This document shows, in pieces, positions 50,503 to 62,300 of a stretch of DNA of 64,000 bases; within the stretch, counting starts at the first letter, position 1; every line of letters starts with the position of its first letter. Origin of the DNA: Terriglobia bacterium (GTDB lineage Bacteria; Acidobacteriota; Terriglobia; Bryobacterales; Bryobacteraceae). Made by a program: the position numbers and the translations under genes. The stretch covers positions 1 through 64,000 of the forward strand of contig JAJPHN010000049.1 of NCBI GenBank assembly GCA_021325235.1, given 5' to 3'. The notes under the pieces are model-generated. The model worked only from the letters and a program-made list of their open reading frames with translations. It was not told the origin of the DNA and made no database searches.

Positions 50503-51963
50503 CTACGAGATCAGCCGGTCCACCACATTCCCGGCCACATCCGTCAATCGAAAATCTCGCCCCTGAAAGCGATAGGTCAGCTTCGTATGCTCAATGCCCA
50601 TCTGGTGCAGAATCGTCGCGTGCAGATCGTGCACGTCCACCGGATCCTCGGCGATGTTGTACCCAAGCTCATCCGTCTTGCCAAACGTCAGCCCTGGCCG
50701 GAAGCCTCCGCCCGCCACCCACATCGTGAACGCCCGCGGATGATGATCGCGCCCCAGAAATTTCGAGTTATTCCGCGCCTCGTTCATCGGCGTGCGCCCG
50801 AATTCGCCGCCCCACACCACGATCGTGCTTTCCAGCAAGCCGCGCTGCTTCAAGTCCGCCACCAGCGCCGCCGCCGCGCGATCCGTCTCTTCACATAACG
50901 ACGGCAGCCGGTTCACAATATCGTCGTGGCTCGACGTCCCGTGATTGTCCCAGCCACGGTGATAAAGCTGCACAAACCGCACTCCGCGTTCCACCAGCCG
51001 CCGCGCCAGCAGGCAGTTATTCGCAAACGACTTCTTCCCCGGCTCCGTGCCGTACATCTCGTGTATCGAATCCGGCTCCTTCGAAATGTCCACCAGCTCC
51101 GGCACGCTCGACTGCATCTTGTACGCCATCTCGTACGAAGCAATGCGCGTCGCAATCTCCGGATCACCATTCGATGCCAGATGCATCTCGTTCAGCTGCC
51201 GGATCAGATCAAGCGACTCCCGCCGTGTCTTCGCCGAAACACCGTCCGGATTATTTAGAAACAAAACCGGATCGCCCTGCGACCGAAACTCCACGCCCTG
51301 ATACAAGGTCGGCAGAAATCCGCTGCCCCAGCACGCCTTCCCGCCATCCGGCTGATTCTCGCCCGAAATCAGCACCACAAACCCCGGCAGATCTTTGCAC
51401 TCGCTCCCCAGCCCGTACGTCATCCACGCGCCCATGCTCGGCCTCCCAATAATCTGGAAGCCCGTGTTCATGAAGATTTGCGCCGGCGCGTGATTAAACT
51501 GCGTCGTATGCAGCGAGCGAATAATCGTTACATCATCCGCTACGCCCTGCAAGTGCGGCAGCAGCTCCGAAATCTCCGCGCCCGATTTGCCGCAGCGCTT
51601 GAATTCATACGGTGAGCCGAGCAGCTTCGGGGTACCCTTGATGAACGCGAATCGCTCGCCTTTGGTCAGCTCCGCCGGCACATTCTGCCCGTCATATTTC
51701 TGCAGCAGCGGCTTCGGATCGAGCAGATCGACCTGCGACGGCGCACCCGCCATAAACAGGTAAATGATGCTCTTCGCCTTGGCCGGGAACATCGGTGTCT
51801 TGGCTGCCAGCGCGCTCGACGGATCGCTTGTTTCCGCGCCGAAAAGTGAGCTGTTCAGCATGCCCGTCAATGCCGCCGCGCCGATGCCGAATCCCGTCTG
51901 TTTGAAAAAGTGCCGCCGCGTCGAAGCTCGCAGCATCTCGCTCGAAAAAACGTCGTCCCGCAT
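50503..51963 (-). CDS. DUF1501 protein, Tat-exported
   Basis: 486 residues. The twin-arginine leader ([21 protein letters not shown]) directs export. The body is a DUF1501 protein of the alkaline-phosphatase/sulfatase-like fold: [42 protein letters not shown] and [12 protein letters not shown] 51963 is used: AAGGAG lies eight bases upstream, at the end of the PSD1 gene. In Planctomycetes and Acidobacteriota it is paired with a PSD1 gene, as here. The pair is thought to act in polymer breakdown or electron transfer; this is not proven. Confidence 0.9.
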   Translation of the reverse strand: MRDDVFSSEMLRASTRRHFFKQTGFGIGAAALTGMLNSSLFGAETSDPSSALAAKTPMFPAKAKSIIYLFMAGAPSQVDLLDPKPLLQKYDGQNVPAELTKGERFAFIKGTPKLLGSPYEFKRCGKSGAEISELLPHLQGVADDVTIIRSLHTTQFNHAPAQIFMNTGFQIIGRPSMGAWMTYGLGSECKDLPGFVVLISGENQPDGGKACWGSGFLPTLYQGVEFRSQGDPVLFLNNPDGVSAKTRRESLDLIRQLNEMHLASNGDPEIATRIASYEMAYKMQSSVPELVDISKEPDSIHEMYGTEPGKKSFANNCLLARRLVERGVRFVQLYHRGWDNHGTSSHDDIVNRLPSLCEETDRAAAALVADLKQRGLLESTIVVWGGEFGRTPMNEARNNSKFLGRDHHPRAFTMWVAGGGFRPGLTFGKTDELGYNIAEDPVDVHDLHATILHQMGIEHTKLTYRFQGRDFRLTDVAGNVVDRLIS

Positions 51964-51968
51964 CGCCT

Positions 51969-54900
51969 CTACTCCTTCGTGATCGCTTCGTCCGTGTTCA
52001 TCAACACGTTCGCCACCATCGTCCATGCCGCCAGCTCGTTGCCACCGTTTTCAGCGCGCTGCTTTTTGTAGAAATCTTCCACTCGTGCCTGCTCTTCCGC
52101 GCTCGGTTTCCGCGCCACCGTCAATTCGTATGCATAAGCGATGCGATCCCGCGCCGTCGTACCGCCTTCGCTCATCATGCGCTTCGCCATCGCCTGCGCC
52201 GCTTCAAAGAAAAATGGATCGTTCAGACTGGTCAGCGCCTGCAGCGGCGTATTCGTGCGCACCCGCCGCACCGTGCAGAATTCCCGGCTCGGCGCGTCAT
52301 AGGTCACCAGGCTCGGATACGGTGCGCTCCGTCGAATGAACGTGTAAACCGCGCGCCGGTGCCGCTCCTCGCCTTTGCTCTCCACCCATTTGTCGTTCGA
52401 GTACGGAATGTCCCAGACGCCCTCCGGCTGATACGGCATCACCGGCGGTCCATACATCTTCTCGCTCAGCAATCCGCCCTCCGCCAGCGCCAGATCGTGC
52501 ACCGCCTCGCCATCCACGCGAAAACGCGGACCGCGCGCATACAGCTTGTTATACGGATCGCGCGCCTCAAGCTCTTTGGAAACACGCGAGCTCTGCCGGT
52601 ACGTTGACGATGTCACCATCAGCCGCTGAATCTTCTTCATGCTCCAGCCGTCGCGCATAAACTCCGTCGCAAGCCAGTCAAGCAGCTCGGGATGCGATGG
52701 CGGATCGCCCTGTGTCCCAAAATCCTCCGCCGTTTCCACAATCCCGTGTCCGAAAATCGCCTCCCAGAAATGATTCACCGTCACGCGCGCGGTCAGCGGA
52801 TTGTCCTCGCTCACCAGCCATTCCGCCAGCGCCAGCCGATTCGGCTTCGTACCCGCCGGCAGCGGATTCAGCGCGCTCGGCACATCCGCATACACCAGTT
52901 CTCCCGGACTCGTAAACGTCCCCCGCTCGCGAATATACGCCGAAGGCCGCGCGCCGTCTTTCTCCTCGCGCATCACCATCGCCGTCGGAATTCCCAGCTT
53001 CTTCACGTCTTCTTCAAGCGCCGCCATCTGCTGGCGTGTTCCATCGAGCAGCGGCGTCACTTTCCGAAACGCCGCCGAAAGCTTCTGCTTCTGCTCCTCG
53101 CTGCGCTGTGGGACCGGCACATCCAGCACCGGCCGCAACTCTGCCGGCACTCGCACAACAAATTCCGGATCCGCCGCCGTTGTCACCGAAATCCGAAACC
53201 GCCCGATCCCGCGCGCCGCATGCCGCATCTGATGCTTCATCGTGATCATCAGCGCGCCGCCTCGCATCGCCTTCTCCGGCACGAACACCGCTTCTCGTGC
53301 CCGCGGCTCTTTCGCCGTCTCGTCGATCGCCCACCCGGCGAGCATCCCTTTTTTCTTGTGCAGCAGATTCTCAACCGCGTAACCTGATTGCGATTCATCC
53401 GCGCGCGCCGATTTCCAGCGAAGCGGCTTCCCTCCGATCTCCACTTCGAAATCGCTCAGAAAGAAATTCCCGCCCGCATCCCGTCCCGGACCGCCCTTCG
53501 GCAGAGTCGCGTCCGGCAGCACCTCCAGCCGCACACCCGTTATCGGGCGCCGGTCCGTCCGTGCCTCGAGTACATACAGATCCGCTTGCGGATTCACACC
53601 CGAAACCAGCACCGAGCCGTCGCTCTCCAGCGTCAACGTCGCTCCGCCCGCCGACTTGTATTCCGATGGCCTCACCACCGTCCATTGCTGCGGTGCCTCT
53701 TTCAACTCGCTCTCCCATTTCGTCTGTGCTTGCTCGAGCTCCGGTGTCTGCGTGTCCAGCTTCTTCTGCAATTCCGCGATCTGCGCCCGCAGCGCTCTGC
53801 TCTTCTGCTCCTGCTCCGCATTCGGCAGTTCTAATTCCGGCTCTGCCATCCACTGATCGCCCGTACCTTCCACCCAATGCTCCGCATGATTGAAAAACGC
53901 CAGAAACCGGTAATAATCCTTCTGCGGAAACGGATCGAATTTATGGTTGTGACATTGCGCGCAGCCAAGCGTCGAACCAAGCCACACCTGCGCCGTCGTG
54001 TTCACGCGGTCCACCTGGCTGTAGTAGTAGTATTCATTCACATCGATGCCGCCTTCCTGGTTCAGCATCGAATTGCGATTGAAGCCCGTCGCAATCAGCT
54101 GGTCGCGCGTCGGATCCGGCAGCATGTCGCCCGCAATCTGCTCGATGGTAAATTCGCGAAACGGCATGTCGGCATTGAGCGCGCGAATCACCCAGTCGCG
54201 ATACTCCCACGCCGTCCGTCGCCGGTCTTTTTCATAGCCGTTCGAATCTGCATAACGCGCCAGATCCAGCCACTGCCGCGCCCATTTCTCGCCATAATGC
54301 GGCGAAGCAAGCAGCCCGTCGACCACGCGCTCATATGCATCCGCGCGCCGATCTTTCAAGAACGCATCGATTTCCGCGGGCGAAGGCGGCAGCCCCACTA
54401 AATCGAGATACACACGTCGCAGCAACACCGCGCGATCCGCTTCCGGCGTCGGCTGCAAGCCTTCTTTCTCGAGCTTCGCCAGCACAAATCGGTCAATCGG
54501 ATTTCGGCACCACGTCGCGTTCCTCACCTCCGGCAGTTCCGGCCGCGCCGGCTTCACATACGCCCAGTGCTTCGGCGCAGGTCTCACGGCAATGGGCGTT
54601 GTGTCATCCGGCCCCGGCGCACCCGCATCGATCCAGCGCCGGATCGTATCGATTTCTTTTGCATCAAGCGGCGGCCCGCCGTACGGCATCTGCGGACGTT
54701 CTTTCGCCAGCAGCCTGCGCACGATCCGGCTCTCCTCGCTCTTATGCGGTACCACCACCGGCCCGTAATCGCTGCCTTTTCGAATCGCCGCCAGCGAATC
54801 CAGCCGCAATCCGTTCTGCGCCAGCTTCTCGCCGTGGCACGCGTAACAACGCTCGGCTAGAATCGGCCTCACCTCCTGCGCAAACATCGGCGACGACCCG

Positions 54901-55289
54901 CCCCCGGCCGGCTCAGTTCCCGCATTCGCGCTCTCAGCCTTCACGTTCGAAAAATCCGCCGTATCGATCCAGCGTTTGATCAACGCCACTTTCTCGGGCG
55001 CGAGCGGTTGTCCCCCGAGCGGCATCCTCGGCGCATCCGTCAGCCCCAGCACGCGTTTGATCAGCAGACTGTCCCCGCTATGCCCCGGCACAATCGCCGG
55101 ACCCGATACGCCGCCCCGCAGAATATCCGCTTCCGAATCCAGCTTCAGCTTGCCCGCCGAATTCTGGATATGACACGCCCCGCAGGCCTGCTCGAGCACC
55201 GGCTTCACAGCGCGCGCAAAGTCAGCCTTCTCCTGCGCCTGCGCCAACCCGCAAGCAGCCACACACATAATCACCCAAACCCGCCGCAT
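51969..55289 (-). CDS. PSD1/DUF1549-DUF1553 protein with cytochrome c motifs
   Basis: 1106 residues with a signal peptide ([19 protein letters not shown]). The planctomycete cytochrome c domains hold heme sites CGACH (C36-H40) and CYACH (C148-H152). A third Cxx[11 protein letters not shown], lies in the DUF1549 region. DUF1549 ([38 protein letters not shown]) and DUF1553 ([33 protein letters not shown]) flank a concanavalin-like middle part. Probably periplasmic, linked to carbohydrate or sulfated-polymer breakdown. Overlapping order with DUF1501 (six bases) shows an operon. The redox role is inferred from the heme motifs. Confidence 0.92.
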   Translation of the reverse strand: MRRVWVIMCVAACGLAQAQEKADFARAVKPVLEQACGACHIQNSAGKLKLDSEADILRGGVSGPAIVPGHSGDSLLIKRVLGLTDAPRMPLGGQPLAPEKVALIKRWIDTADFSNVKAESANAGTEPAGGGSSPMFAQEVRPILAERCYACHGEKLAQNGLRLDSLAAIRKGSDYGPVVVPHKSEESRIVRRLLAKERPQMPYGGPPLDAKEIDTIRRWIDAGAPGPDDTTPIAVRPAPKHWAYVKPARPELPEVRNATWCRNPIDRFVLAKLEKEGLQPTPEADRAVLLRRVYLDLVGLPPSPAEIDAFLKDRRADAYERVVDGLLASPHYGEKWARQWLDLARYADSNGYEKDRRRTAWEYRDWVIRALNADMPFREFTIEQIAGDMLPDPTRDQLIATGFNRNSMLNQEGGIDVNEYYYYSQVDRVNTTAQVWLGSTLGCAQCHNHKFDPFPQKDYYRFLAFFNHAEHWVEGTGDQWMAEPELELPNAEQEQKSRALRAQIAELQKKLDTQTPELEQAQTKWESELKEAPQQWTVVRPSEYKSAGGATLTLESDGSVLVSGVNPQADLYVLEARTDRRPITGVRLEVLPDATLPKGGPGRDAGGNFFLSDFEVEIGGKPLRWKSARADESQSGYAVENLLHKKKGMLAGWAIDETAKEPRAREAVFVPEKAMRGGALMITMKHQMRHAARGIGRFRISVTTAADPEFVVRVPAELRPVLDVPVPQRSEEQKQKLSAAFRKVTPLLDGTRQQMAALEEDVKKLGIPTAMVMREEKDGARPSAYIRERGTFTSPGELVYADVPSALNPLPAGTKPNRLALAEWLVSEDNPLTARVTVNHFWEAIFGHGIVETAEDFGTQGDPPSHPELLDWLATEFMRDGWSMKKIQRLMVTSSTYRQSSRVSKELEARDPYNKLYARGPRFRVDGEAVHDLALAEGGLLSEKMYGPPVMPYQPEGVWDIPYSNDKWVESKGEERHRRAVYTFIRRSAPYPSLVTYDAPSREFCTVRRVRTNTPLQALTSLNDPFFFEAAQAMAKRMMSEGGTTARDRIAYAYELTVARKPSAEEQARVEDFYKKQRAENGGNELAAWTMVANVLMNTDEAITKE

Positions 55290-55388
55290 CGCTCGTCACG
55301 AAAAGTCTATCGAAACGCGAGCCCCGCCTGCGCGCCAAGAGCGAACTCGCATCGCAAAATCAACCGGCTGATATAACAAAAATCGCTC

Positions 55389-58358
55389 ATGCGATTTGTC
55401 TGCCTGTTTTGCCTCACGCTCTCGGCTTTCGCTGCTTCCGTCTTCCCCACACAGCCTGACGATCCCCGCGCCGTTGTCGTCTCCGGCAACGACGACGCTG
55501 CGCTGCAGGCCGCCATCGACAAAGCAGCCGCAGCTCCCGGTCGCGAGGGCATCGTCTTCGTCCCGTCCGGCCGCTACCATTTCACTCGCACCGTCTTCGT
55601 CTGGCCCGGCATCCGCCTGTTCGGCATCGGCGATACCCGCCCCGTCTTCGAGCTTCCCGAAAACACGCCCGGATTTCAGCAAGGCCTCGGAGTGATGGTC
55701 CTGTTCACTGGCGCCAAGCCCGGTCATGTCGCCGTTCCTCCGCAGGGCGCCGTGCCGCCCAACCCCAACATCCCCGACGCCAACTCCGCCACCTTCTACT
55801 CGGCCATGAGCAACGTCGATTTCGACATCGCCGACGGTAATCCGGCCGCCGTCGCCATTCGTTTCCACGTCGCGCAGCACGCCTTCCTCACGCACATGGA
55901 TTTCCACATCGGCTCTGGTCTCGCCGCTCTCTATCAGGTCGGCAACGAAGCCGAAGACCTGCACTTCTTCGGCGGCCGCTACGCCATCCTCACCGAAAAA
56001 ACCTCACCCGCCTGGCAGTTCACCCTGCTCGATTCCACCTTTGAAGCGCAGCGCGAAGCCGCCATCCGCGAACACGAAGCCGGGCTCACCCTCATCCGCG
56101 ATTCCTTCCGCAACGTCCCCACCGCCATCGACATCGATCCCCAATACTCCGATGAGCTCTGGGTGAAGGACTGCCGCTTTGAAAGCATTTCGCGCGCCGC
56201 CGTCGTCATCAGCAACGAGCAAAGTCCGCTCACCGAAATCGGCTTCCAGAACGCCGTCCTGCAGCGTGTGCCCGTCTTCGCCATCTTCCGCGAGAGCGGC
56301 AAAAAGATCGCCGGCCGCGGCGAAATCTACTCCGTGCGCGAATTCAACTACGGCCTCATCGTTCCCAACGTAGGTTCCATGGGCAAGATCGGCATGCGTT
56401 ACGAAGCCAGCGCACTCGCGAATCTGCCCGCGCCTCTGCCCCCCGCCATTCGTCCGCTGCCGCCAACCAATGAATGGGTCAACGTGCACACCCTCGGCGT
56501 CACTGGCGACGGCGCTACCGACGATACCGCGGCCATCCAGAAAGCCATCGACACCCAGCGCGTGCTCTATTTCCCGAGCGGTCATTACCTCGTCCGCAAC
56601 ACGCTCACCCTCAAACCGGACACCGTGCTCATCGGCCTCCATCCCACTCTCACCCAATTCGATCTTCCCGACGGCACGCCGGCCTTTCAGGGCGTCGGCA
56701 CTCCCAGGCCGCTCCTCTTCGCTCCACAAGGCGGAAGCAACATCCTCAGCGGATTCGGTGTCCTCACCGGCGGCATCAACCCGCGCGCCGTCGGCGTCTT
56801 ATGGTCAGCCGGCGAAAACTCTCTGATCGACGATGTCCGCTTCCTCGGGGGCCACGGCTCCGGCACCAATCCCTACAACAACAATCAGACCGCCGATCCC
56901 GATCTCCACAAGCGCTGGGACAGCCAGTATCCCAGCCTATGGGTCACCAACGGCGGTGCCGGCACCTTCGCCGACATCTGGACTCCCGACACCTTCGCCC
57001 AGGCCGGTCTCTACGTCTCCGATACCAACACGCCCGGCCACATCTACGAGCTATCCGCCGAGCACCACGTCCGCAATGAGATCAAGTTCGATCACGCTGA
57101 AAACTGGGATCTCAACGCGCCCCAGACCGAGGAAGAAGCCGGCGAAAGCGGCGAGTCTCTATCCATCGAACTCAGCTACGCCCGCAACATCACCATCGCC
57201 AACTACCACGGCTATCGCGTCACGCGCTCGCGCATGCCGTATCCCACCGCTGTCCGTCTTTATCAATCGAGCGGCATTCATTTCCGCAACGTCCACGTCA
57301 ATGCCGAGAGCGGTTTCTCCACCTGCGACGAGAACGGCTGTGGCACCTTCCTCCGCGTCAGCAAATACCCCTACGAAAATTCCATCCAGGACGTCACGCA
57401 CCACCTCGAGCTCCGCGAGCGCGAGTTCGCCGTGCTCGACATCGGCGAAAGTCGCCCGCCCGCTGCACCGGAGCATAGCCTGGCCTCGGCCAAACAGCTC
57501 GCCACCGGTTTTTTCTCCATCGCTGGAGCCGTCGCCGACGCCACTGGCAAGCTCTACTTCGTCGATCGCCACCAGCAGCGCATCTACGGCTGGTCCGAGC
57601 GCGAAGGGCTCACGGTCGAGCGCGATAGTCCGCTCGATCCGGTCAACCTCGGCATCGATCCCGCTGGCAATCTCATCGTCGTCTCTTCCGCTGGCGCAAG
57701 CGGCACCGTTTACTCCTTCCAGCCCGGATCGCCCAAAGGCGACCTCACCGTGCTCTCACCACAACCAGCCAAACCGCACCCCGGCGGCACCGCGCTTCTT
57801 CCCGTGAACTCCTGGAACAACGGCGAATTTCGCGATCAGCTCAATCTCGAAACGCTCCAGTTCAAGACTCTGCCCGAAATGTTCGCCGAAGATGTCTCGA
57901 CGCCCAAGTCCAACGAATATCTCTCGCCCGATGGAAACGTCTTTTTACCCGCCGTGCGCGTCTGGAAACAAGGTCCACCCGACACCACCGCCGGCTGGCG
58001 TTTCTCCGACAACCTCGACACCTATGGACTCATCCAGGCCCGCGTCGGCCAGCGTGTCTACGTCTGCAGCTCTTCCGAAGACGCCACCTACAGCGCCGAA
58101 GTCGCCCCCGACGGCACGCTCAAAGACCTGCATCTCTTCGCCCATCGCGGCGGCGAAAGCGTCGCCGTCGATGCCAATGGAAATGTCTATGTCGCCAACG
58201 GACAGATCTTCGTCTACAACTCACAGGGCCGCCAGATCGGCCTGATCGAGGTTCCCGAGCGCCCGCTGCAACTGATCTTCGGCGGTGCTCGCAACCAGAC
58301 GCTCTTCGCCCTCGCCCATCACAACCTGTACGCGATCTCCCTTTCCCGATCGCGCTGA
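55389..58358 (+). CDS. Secreted protein with two pectate-lyase-type beta-helix segments and C-terminal propeller
   Basis: 989 residues with a signal peptide (FVCLFCLTLSAFAASVF). The first beta-helix starts ALQAAIDKAAAAPGREGIVF (residues about 35-55). The second has the Pectate_lyase_3 signature VNVHTLGVTGDGATDDTAAI (about 360-380), then FPSGHYLVRNTLTLKPDTVL. The last 250 residues are a propeller with SMP-30/NHL-like turns (VDRHQQRIYGWSEREGL, VNLGIDPAGNLIVVSS, AVDANGNVYVANGQ). Likely a polysaccharide-binding or -degrading surface protein; catalytic residues could not be assigned. Its last 40 bases overlap the membrane gene on the other strand. Confidence 0.85.
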   Translation: MRFVCLFCLTLSAFAASVFPTQPDDPRAVVVSGNDDAALQAAIDKAAAAPGREGIVFVPSGRYHFTRTVFVWPGIRLFGIGDTRPVFELPENTPGFQQGLGVMVLFTGAKPGHVAVPPQGAVPPNPNIPDANSATFYSAMSNVDFDIADGNPAAVAIRFHVAQHAFLTHMDFHIGSGLAALYQVGNEAEDLHFFGGRYAILTEKTSPAWQFTLLDSTFEAQREAAIREHEAGLTLIRDSFRNVPTAIDIDPQYSDELWVKDCRFESISRAAVVISNEQSPLTEIGFQNAVLQRVPVFAIFRESGKKIAGRGEIYSVREFNYGLIVPNVGSMGKIGMRYEASALANLPAPLPPAIRPLPPTNEWVNVHTLGVTGDGATDDTAAIQKAIDTQRVLYFPSGHYLVRNTLTLKPDTVLIGLHPTLTQFDLPDGTPAFQGVGTPRPLLFAPQGGSNILSGFGVLTGGINPRAVGVLWSAGENSLIDDVRFLGGHGSGTNPYNNNQTADPDLHKRWDSQYPSLWVTNGGAGTFADIWTPDTFAQAGLYVSDTNTPGHIYELSAEHHVRNEIKFDHAENWDLNAPQTEEEAGESGESLSIELSYARNITIANYHGYRVTRSRMPYPTAVRLYQSSGIHFRNVHVNAESGFSTCDENGCGTFLRVSKYPYENSIQDVTHHLELREREFAVLDIGESRPPAAPEHSLASAKQLATGFFSIAGAVADATGKLYFVDRHQQRIYGWSEREGLTVERDSPLDPVNLGIDPAGNLIVVSSAGASGTVYSFQPGSPKGDLTVLSPQPAKPHPGGTALLPVNSWNNGEFRDQLNLETLQFKTLPEMFAEDVSTPKSNEYLSPDGNVFLPAVRVWKQGPPDTTAGWRFSDNLDTYGLIQARVGQRVYVCSSSEDATYSAEVAPDGTLKDLHLFAHRGGESVAVDANGNVYVANGQIFVYNSQGRQIGLIEVPERPLQLIFGGARNQTLFALAHHNLYAISLSRSR

Positions 58359-59296
58359 ACATCCCGTCGCCCGCGCGCTAGCCAGAGCAGCACGGCAGCT
58401 AGAAGAAACAGCGCGCATCCCACAAACGCCGGCAGCAAATGCAGCATCTCCACATAACCCACCACGAAATGCACGCCGATCGCGCATCCAAAACCCGCGC
58501 AGCCCATCAGCGCCACGATCTCGACCAGGCTTCGATTCAGCTCAGCGTTCAGCGCCGTGAAGAGCAGAAAAATTCCAATCGAACAAAGCCCTCCTCCAAA
58601 TCCCGCGCGATCGTGCGAGATCACCGGAATCAGCATGGGCGAAATACGACGCAGCATCGAAGGATCCAACCCGATGAACCGCAGGTCCGATGGCACGAAC
58701 ACCGTAGTCATGCCGAAGATCGCGATCGTCGCTCCCGCCAGCATCAGTCCCAGTGCCGTCAGGCTCAGCACTACCCGGCCCCATTTTTCGAATCGATTCC
58801 CGCCGCTCTGCCAGCGAGCTCGAGCCCAGGGCCGCTCCAGATGCGCCGGGCGTGATCGCCACACTCCCGCCACAAACACCGGCAGCAGAAACAACGTCGC
58901 CACTCCGTGCCAGGTGTCCAGATAACCTTGCCCGAGATATGTCAGAAAAGCGAGAAAGCCCACGCCGCCGGAAACAACCAGCGCCCACCAGGACCAGCTT
59001 TCCCGAGCCCGCAGCGGAAATCCCGCCGTCCAGAGATAGCCGAAGCCAATCGCCATCAGCGTGCCGCCATACGCAACGCGGTCGTGGAACATGAACCCGA
59101 GAAGATGACGGTTCCCTGCTCGTACCAGGGCCGCAGCATCCATCCCGATTGCGTGACTGTCATGCGGCAAGAGCTGGCCTGACATCGACTGCAGAACCGC
59201 GAATCCGCCGCTCAACACCAGCGATAGCCCGGTGATCGCAACTAGAAACAAACCGTCGGCCAGCAAAGCATCCAACAGGCCCCGGTCCGCGCGCAT
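58319..59296 (-). CDS. Membrane protein of unknown function
   Basis: 325 residues with about eight or nine hydrophobic segments (DGLFLVAITGLSLVLSGGFA, LMAIGFGYLWTAGFPL, ALVVSGGVGFLAFLTYL, FVVGYVEMLHLLPAFVGCAL). Two segments share similar loops, MDAAALVRAGNRHLLGFMFHDR and LDPSMLRRISPMLIPVISHDR (both ending HDR with a Gly-rich helix after), so the protein contains an internal duplication. I start at ATG 59296, where a conserved start and AGAGAA lie; the frame is open upstream in the receptor gene. It follows the receptor gene by 11 bases, so is likely co-transcribed. No family recognised. Confidence 0.7.
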   Translation of the reverse strand: MRADRGLLDALLADGLFLVAITGLSLVLSGGFAVLQSMSGQLLPHDSHAIGMDAAALVRAGNRHLLGFMFHDRVAYGGTLMAIGFGYLWTAGFPLRARESWSWWALVVSGGVGFLAFLTYLGQGYLDTWHGVATLFLLPVFVAGVWRSRPAHLERPWARARWQSGGNRFEKWGRVVLSLTALGLMLAGATIAIFGMTTVFVPSDLRFIGLDPSMLRRISPMLIPVISHDRAGFGGGLCSIGIFLLFTALNAELNRSLVEIVALMGCAGFGCAIGVHFVVGYVEMLHLLPAFVGCALFLLAAVLLWLARGRRDVQRDREREIAYRL

Positions 59297-59307
59297 TTCT
59301 CTGATCG

Positions 59308-62300
59308 TCAGAAGTAAAACTTCAGCGCCAGCTGCAGCTGCCGCGGCGTATTCAGCAGATCCGAGCTGCTCGTCAGCCTCCCGAAATTCTGATCCTGCAG
59401 ATTCACATCGCCCGTCCCGAATCGTACGCGATTGAACACATTGAATGCCTCCGCGCGAAACTCGAAGCGCATCTGCTCGCGAACCGGAAAACTGCGCGCC
59501 ACCGAAACATTCTCGTTCAGATTCGGAAACTGCCGCACTTTCGGATTGAATCGCGTCGCATTTCCGAAGCCGAGATTGCCATCCTGCGGATTCTTCAAAT
59601 CGCCCTGATGCGGAAACGGCCCCGAGCACGGCCCCGTCGCCGCGCAATACGGCACCAGGAACGAATCCACCGTGGGATCGAACGAGCCGCTCCAGTTCGG
59701 CTGCCATCCGGTGTACGAACTCACAAACGGAATACTGCGCCCGTTCGTCGCTCCATAAATCGGCAGCACATAGCTCGACGTAACCGCCACCGGCAATCCG
59801 CTGCTATACGTCAGCACGCCGTTTACGCCCCATCCGCCTACGATCCACGACGCCCAGCCATGCGTCAGAAATTGCCGTCCCTTGCCGAACGGCAAATCGT
59901 AAACAATCCCGGCCTTCGCGTTATGCGTCACATCGAACTCGCCGATCGATTTCTCGAGGCCACGATTGTACTGATCCGCCGCGAGGCAGCACCCGGCCCC
60001 GCCGCCCAGCGCATTTGTCGGAACATTGTTGCCCCAGTAGCTGTCGGCATTCGTCAGCAGCTTGGAGAAAACATACGATGCCTGAAATGTCAGCCCGCTT
60101 CCCGAACGCTTCTCAAAACGCAGCATCGCCGCATGATAGGTCGAGTGCCCGCTGTGATCGCCCTGCCCGCCAAACGTATCGATCAGCGTGTACTGCGGAT
60201 ACGGCCGCAGCGCCTGTTTCACCGTCCCCTTGAATCCCGGATACGGCGCTTTGATCCCGTACTGATTCGCCAGCGCTGAACCTACACTGCTCGTCAGCAC
60301 CTTCGTGCTCTGCACAATATTTCCGAAGGCCGTCAGCAGCGCCGGATTGTCCTGGTTGTAATCGAGCAGCTGCGCCTGCAGATGGGAACCCACCACGCCG
60401 TTGTACGAAGCCTCCATCAACATGCTCGGCGTCAACTGCCGCTGGATCGAAAAATTGAAATTATCCGTTGTCGGCGGATGCGTCGTCTCCGCTCCCTGCC
60501 ACCAGCTCACCGTCGTACCGTTCGAAACCGACGGGTTGATAAACGGCGGCACCTTATAAGGCGGGAAGCCGCCGCTCATGGTAAACGAGGGCTGCAGTCC
60601 ATTGGTCTGATTCGCCACCGTGTCCGTCAGCGTGAATCCCATGTTGTGCGCCGATCCCGTCACCGCCATCAGCGGCGCAAACGAGCGCGCGTACGATCCG
60701 CGGATTACGATCTTCTCCGTCGCCGAGTACGCAAAGCCGACGTGCGGCCCCCAGGCGCCGAAATACGAATCCGCCAGCGTGCGCGAACCCTGCCGCCCCG
60801 GTCCGCTGCCTGCAAAAATCACCGCCCCCAGCAATCCGCCCGCACCCGGATTCGGCGTCGTGGGCGAAAAATCGCTCCAGCGATCGTCCAGTCCCGTCGG
60901 CGGCAGGTTCGTCTCCCAGCGAATCCCGTAATTAAACGTAAACTTCGAACTGACCCGCCAGTCATCCTGCGCAAATCCGGCGAAATACGGAAACTGCTGT
61001 CCGATAAAACGCACCGTATCGATCTGCCCCGAATCCGCGTAGCCCAGCAGAAACGAAGCAAACGCGTTCCCGCCCACGTTCGGATCCGTGACGCCCGGTA
61101 CGCCCGTTTCCGTGTAGCTGAAGCCCACGCACCCGGCCTCGCACTGCCGTCCAAAGCCGTTGTAGTGGTTGATCTGCCACGCGCCGCCGAATTTAATCGT
61201 GTGATTGCTCTTTACCCACGTGAAATCGTCGTTGTACGAATAGATCGTGTTCTCCGAGCCGTTATCTGCCTGCCCGCCCCACGTCGTGTACGTATCGCCG
61301 TTTCCGCCTGAAAATAAATTCACCAGATTCTGATTGCAGTTCGGCACATTTCCTAAGCAGAACTTACTCTGCCAGTTCCCGATGTATTCCTGCGGCGGCT
61401 TATGATCCTGCCGCCAGTTGTTCCCGCCCGCATAAAAATGGTTGAACTTGGTCGGGCTCATCGTCCAGTCCCAGCTGAACCGCACCACGTCAGACGACTG
61501 ATGCAGATCGTTGTAATTCGAATACAAGCCGGGCAGCGTCGCCGGACCGTCCGGCCCCGGCACCGTCGACTCGCGATCGTACCCGTAATACCCCGAAATG
61601 CGGTGCTTCTCGTTGAAAACGTGGTCGCCCTTGATGCTCCACTTATTGATCGGCTGCACATTCGACCCGTTCGCGATGATGTAGTTGTTGTTCACGTAGC
61701 CAACCGTGCCCGGCGCCGCGCCTGTATTCGGCTGCAGCACCCCGCTCGTCTGAAACACCTTCAGCGCCTGAATCGAGGCCGGATCCCATTTGGCCATCGG
61801 AATCTTGTTCCCCGGAAACACCGTGCGCGTCACCGTCCCGTTCGCATTCGTCACCTGCGTCGTCGGATCATAGATCGGAATCTGTTTCCCGGTTGAAGTC
61901 ACCCAGTTGCTGAAGTCGCCGTTGTACATCTCCGGCGTCGGAATCGTCGCTGTCGCGTTCGTCGCGCCGTTGCGATTGCGAAATCCCTCGTACGAGAAGA
62001 AGAAGAAGGTCTTGTTCTTGCCGTTGTAAACCTTCGGGATCAGCACCGGACCGCCCACGGTCGCGCCAAAGTCATTCTGTTTGTAAATCTGCCGCGGCTT
62101 GCCCGCGCGATTGCTGAACCAGTCGTTCGCATCGAAGTCGTTGTTGCGCAAAAACTCGTACGCCGAGCCGTGAAACTGGTTCGTCCCCGATTTCGCCACG
62201 AACATCATCACGCCCCCGCCTGCATGCCCGTACTCCGCCTTGAAACCGTTCGTGTCCACCGTAAACTGCGTGATCGCCTCCACCGACGGAGCATTCGAGG

